Of a stretch of DNA of 64,000 bases, positions 62,011 to 64,000 are shown in pieces; the stretch's first letter is position 1, and each line of letters starts with the position of its first letter. The notes below the pieces were generated by a model that worked only from the letters and a program-made list of their open reading frames with translations, did not search any database and was not told where the DNA came from. The DNA comes from Pseudomonas lutea (GTDB lineage: Bacteria > Pseudomonadota > Gammaproteobacteria > Pseudomonadales > Pseudomonadaceae): contig NZ_JRMB01000002.1 of NCBI RefSeq assembly GCF_000759445.1, forward strand, positions 806,001-870,000. Reading direction: 5' to 3'. The translations under genes and the position numbers were made by a program.

Positions 62011-62665
62011 AAGAGCGTGCCCGCGAGGAGGCCGGTACATCCGGTATATATCCAGCAGCCGGGACATAGCCGTCGCGGGCAAGCGCGCTCCTACAAATCC
62101 GAGGCACGCCGAAGGTTTCGGGTGGCTGCCAATATCAGCTGTAGGAGCGCGCTTGCCCGCGAAGACGTCGGTACATCCGCTACATATCCAGCGGCCGGGA
62201 TACAGCCATCGCGAGCAAGCTCACTCCCACAATGCGTGCCGCGTGCCGAGTTCATACGTCCAACCCGGCTCTGTCAGCAGATAAGAAATGCCGACTCCCT
62301 CACGCACCTACAAATCCGAGGCACGCCGAAGGTTTGGGGTGGTTGCCAATATCAGCTGTAGGAGCGCGCTTGCCCGCGAAGACGTCGGTACATCCGCTAC
62401 ACATCCAGCGGCCGGGATACAGCCATCGCGAGCAAGCTCACTCCCACAATGCCTGCGGCGTGCCGATATCCTGCGTCCAACCCGGCTCTGTCAGCAGATG
62501 AGAAATGCCGACTCCCTCACGCGCCTACAAATCCGAGGCACGCCGAAGGTTTGGGTGGTTGCCAATATCAGCTGTAGGAGCGAGCTTGCTCGCGAAGGCG
62601 CCGGTGTGTCCGACGCATCCCTGTCGTCCGTGCTGATGCCTTCGCGGGCAAGCGCGCTCCTACAG
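62011..62665. repeat. Tandem repeat of about 217 bp built around REP pairs
   Basis: CTACAAATCC-GAGGCACGCC starts copies at 62091, 62308 and 62525 (exact period 217 bp); the REP half TGTAGGAGCGCGCTTGCCC recurs at 62140, 62357 and 62573 (last copy as GCGAGCTTGCTCGC). The block opens with a degenerate REP near 62011 and closes with GCGGGCAAGCGCGCTCCTACAG at 62665. It lies between the SDR gene and the convergent HlyD gene; frames inside it are not genes. Confidence 0.9.
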
Positions 62666-63538
62666 GTTGTGTTTCGGGCCTTCCGTCTCGGGGTTCACGA
62701 TCACCGTGCAGGTAATCCCCGCCGCCAGCACAACACCCTCCGGCACTTGATCCAGATGAATGCGCACAGGCACCCGTTGCGCGAGTCTGACCCAGTTGAA
62801 CGTCGGGTTGACGTCGGCGATCAGCTCGCGGCTTTCGGGGTTGTCGCGGTCGTAAATGGCGCGGGCGATGCTTTCGACGTGGCCTTTCATCACTTCGCCG
62901 CTCATCAGCTGCATGTCCGCCGGATCACCGATCCTGACGTGGGGCAGTTTGGTTTCCTCAAAAAAGCCGTACACCCAAAACGAGTTCTGGTCGACGACGG
63001 CCATCTTCGCCTCGCCCATTCGCGCGTAATCGCCGCGGTGCACGTTGAGGTTGGTGACGTAGCCATCAACGGCCGCCAGCACTCTGGTGCGCTGCAAATT
63101 CAGCTTTGCCGCGTCGAGTTGGGCGATGGCCAACTGGTAATCCGCCTGCGCAGAAGTGGCGACGTTGCTGGCGTCTTCACGGCTTTCAGCAGAGATCACC
63201 AAGGCGTCCATGTCCTTGCGCCGGCTGGCATTGACCTTGCGCATCTCCCACGTGGCCTTGCGCGACGCGACCATCGCTTCGGCCTGCTTGACGGCTAACT
63301 GGTAATGCTCGGGATCGATCTGCATCAACAGATCGCCTTTTTTCACCGGCTGGTTGTCCTTGACCGGGACATCGATCACCACGCCGCTGACGTCTGCTGC
63401 GACATTGATGACGTCGGCGCGCACCCGACCGTCGCGCGTCCACGGCGTGTCCATGTAGTGAATCCACAGCAGCCGGCCAATCCAGATGGCCAACGCCAGA
63501 ATCAACAAAGTCGCGATCAGACTGAAAAACTTTTTCAT
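62660..63538 (-). CDS. HlyD-family efflux periplasmic adaptor
   Basis: A 292-residue membrane-fusion protein with one N-terminal span (LIATLLILALAIWIG) and the lipoyl/barrel halves: ADVSGVVIDVPVKDNQPVKKGDLL near 47-70, and NLQRTRVLAAVDGYVTNLNV near 145-165. It resembles AaeA/EmrA-type adaptors. With DUF1656 and FUSC genes upstream it forms an aromatic-acid/fusaric-acid-type efflux operon. Its C-terminal codons touch the last REP copy. Confidence 0.92.
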   Translation of the reverse strand: MKKFFSLIATLLILALAIWIGRLLWIHYMDTPWTRDGRVRADVINVAADVSGVVIDVPVKDNQPVKKGDLLMQIDPEHYQLAVKQAEAMVASRKATWEMRKVNASRRKDMDALVISAESREDASNVATSAQADYQLAIAQLDAAKLNLQRTRVLAAVDGYVTNLNVHRGDYARMGEAKMAVVDQNSFWVYGFFEETKLPHVRIGDPADMQLMSGEVMKGHVESIARAIYDRDNPESRELIADVNPTFNWVRLAQRVPVRIHLDQVPEGVVLAAGITCTVIVNPETEGPKHNL

Positions 63539-63553
63539 CTCAAACCATGAGCC

Positions 63554-63754
63554 TCAACGGTAAACAGTGAGCGCCATGGCGCCGAAAATGCAGCTGAACA
63601 GGCTCAGGCGCAGCAGCGCCGGATGCCAGAAAAAACGGTACAGATCGAGGCCGGACATGAAGCGGTCCAGCGCCCAGGACAGCACCATCGCGGCCAGAAA
63701 CATGACGGTGACGGTGGGCATGTAAACGCCATGAAAGGCCAGTTCACGTGGCAT
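63554..63754 (-). CDS. DUF1656 small membrane protein
   Basis: A 66-residue protein with two membrane spans (about 12-27 and 45-62), the usual DUF1656/AaeX pattern found next to FUSC and HlyD genes. The ATG at 63754 overlaps the end of the FUSC gene by 11 bp. A role in assembly of the efflux pump is inferred. Confidence 0.88.
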   Translation of the reverse strand: MPRELAFHGVYMPTVTVMFLAAMVLSWALDRFMSGLDLYRFFWHPALLRLSLFSCIFGAMALTVYR

Positions 63755-64000
63755 GGGGTTGTCCTTGTGGCGTGGCCTCGACAGCCTGCTCTGCCCCAGC
63801 ACCTGCAAGCGGCGATTGCGGGTCGAGCAGACAGGTGCGAATGAAGTGCAGGTAACTTTTTACCCGGCGCAGCGCTGAGGTGTCGAAGTGCGGGGCGAAG
63901 GGTTCGTCAGTGTTTTGCACGCAGACAATCGCGTGATCGACAGCGGACAGGCTGCGGGCCAGGTTGTGGCTGTCCGGCTGTATGAACAGACGAATCAGCG
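63744..64000 (-). CDS. FUSC-family efflux transporter, C-terminal end only
   Basis: Only the last 85 or so residues are inside the window; the gene runs off the right edge. The visible part is a soluble tail (LIRLFIQPDSHNLARSL ... LRRVKSYLHFIRTC ... QPHAT). It was assigned from the standard FUSC-DUF1656-HlyD gene order; the tail itself has no diagnostic motif. Confidence 0.6.
   Translation of the reverse strand, partial: LIRLFIQPDSHNLARSLSAVDHAIVCVQNTDEPFAPHFDTSALRRVKSYLHFIRTCLLDPQSPLAGAGAEQAVEATPQGQPHAT

Noticed and set aside
62288..63298. 336-codon plus-strand frame through the 217-bp repeats
   Set aside because: It reads the repeat units and then the antisense of the HlyD gene.

Overview
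The window is a chromosomal segment of a Pseudomonas, most likely of the fluorescens/syringae lineage. This rests on the gene content and order (gcs operon - csp - RDD - lptG/lptF - pepA - holC - valS - rlmF - hupN - yejK, then aapJQMP, rhlB, moaCDE, phoH, yaaA and a complete algD-to-algA operon) and on many REP palindromes with the GTAGGAGC...GCTCCTAC core typical of that group. Species cannot be fixed from the sequence alone. No prophage, insertion sequence, tRNA, rRNA or CRISPR was recognised.

Layout. 1-3.3 kb: 3' end of a TonB-dependent heme/hemoglobin receptor, heme oxygenase, a YbaN-like membrane protein and a DUF5064 protein. 3.4-11.3 kb: the glycine module, with the sigma-54 activator GcsR and a gcvH-gcvP-sdaA-gcvT operon behind a sigma-54 promoter and GcsR-like operators; glycine is converted to C1 units and serine is deaminated to pyruvate. 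11.7-23.9 kb: housekeeping genes (cold-shock protein, RDD protein, the LPS-export permeases lptF/lptG divergent from pepA, holC, an unknown gene, valS, rlmF, HupN, YejK, a membrane-anchored glutaredoxin). 23.9-27.2 kb: GST-like protein, GIY-YIG protein, NTF2-like protein and a CynX-type MFS transporter, all on the minus strand.

27.5-31.7 kb: general amino-acid ABC transporter aapJQMP (minus strand), with an intercistronic hairpin after aapJ and a predicted sigma-54 promoter far upstream. 32.2-34.4 kb: carboxylesterase and RhlB helicase. 34.5-36.2 kb: a three-gene outer-membrane lipoprotein operon (CsgG-like, DUF4810, DUF799). 36.6-37.8 kb: moaCDE. 37.9-38.7 kb: a tandem array of REP pairs. 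38.7-42.7 kb: phoH-family ATPase, a polysaccharide-deacetylase-like protein with altered metal-site motifs, and yaaA.

43.2-60.4 kb: the 12-gene alginate operon algD-alg8-alg44-algK-algE-algG-algX-algL-algI-algJ-algF-algA, all genes apparently intact. It sits behind an AlgU-type promoter with a leader of about 480 nt. AlgA and AlgD make GDP-mannuronate; Alg8/Alg44 polymerise under c-di-GMP control; AlgI/J/F/X acetylate; AlgG epimerises; AlgL trims; AlgK/AlgE export. 60.6-64 kb: a small membrane protein, an SDR oxidoreductase, a 217-bp tandem repeat block, and part of a FUSC/DUF1656/HlyD efflux operon cut by the window edge.

The items most worth a second look are a 25-codon ORF overlapping the algA start by ATGA, structured elements inside the alg operon (algD-alg8 hairpin, REP pair plus G-runs before algI), GGA motifs in the algD leader, the lipoprotein trio, the divergent deacetylase, and the two REP-based tandem arrays. 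No clearly new multi-gene system was found.
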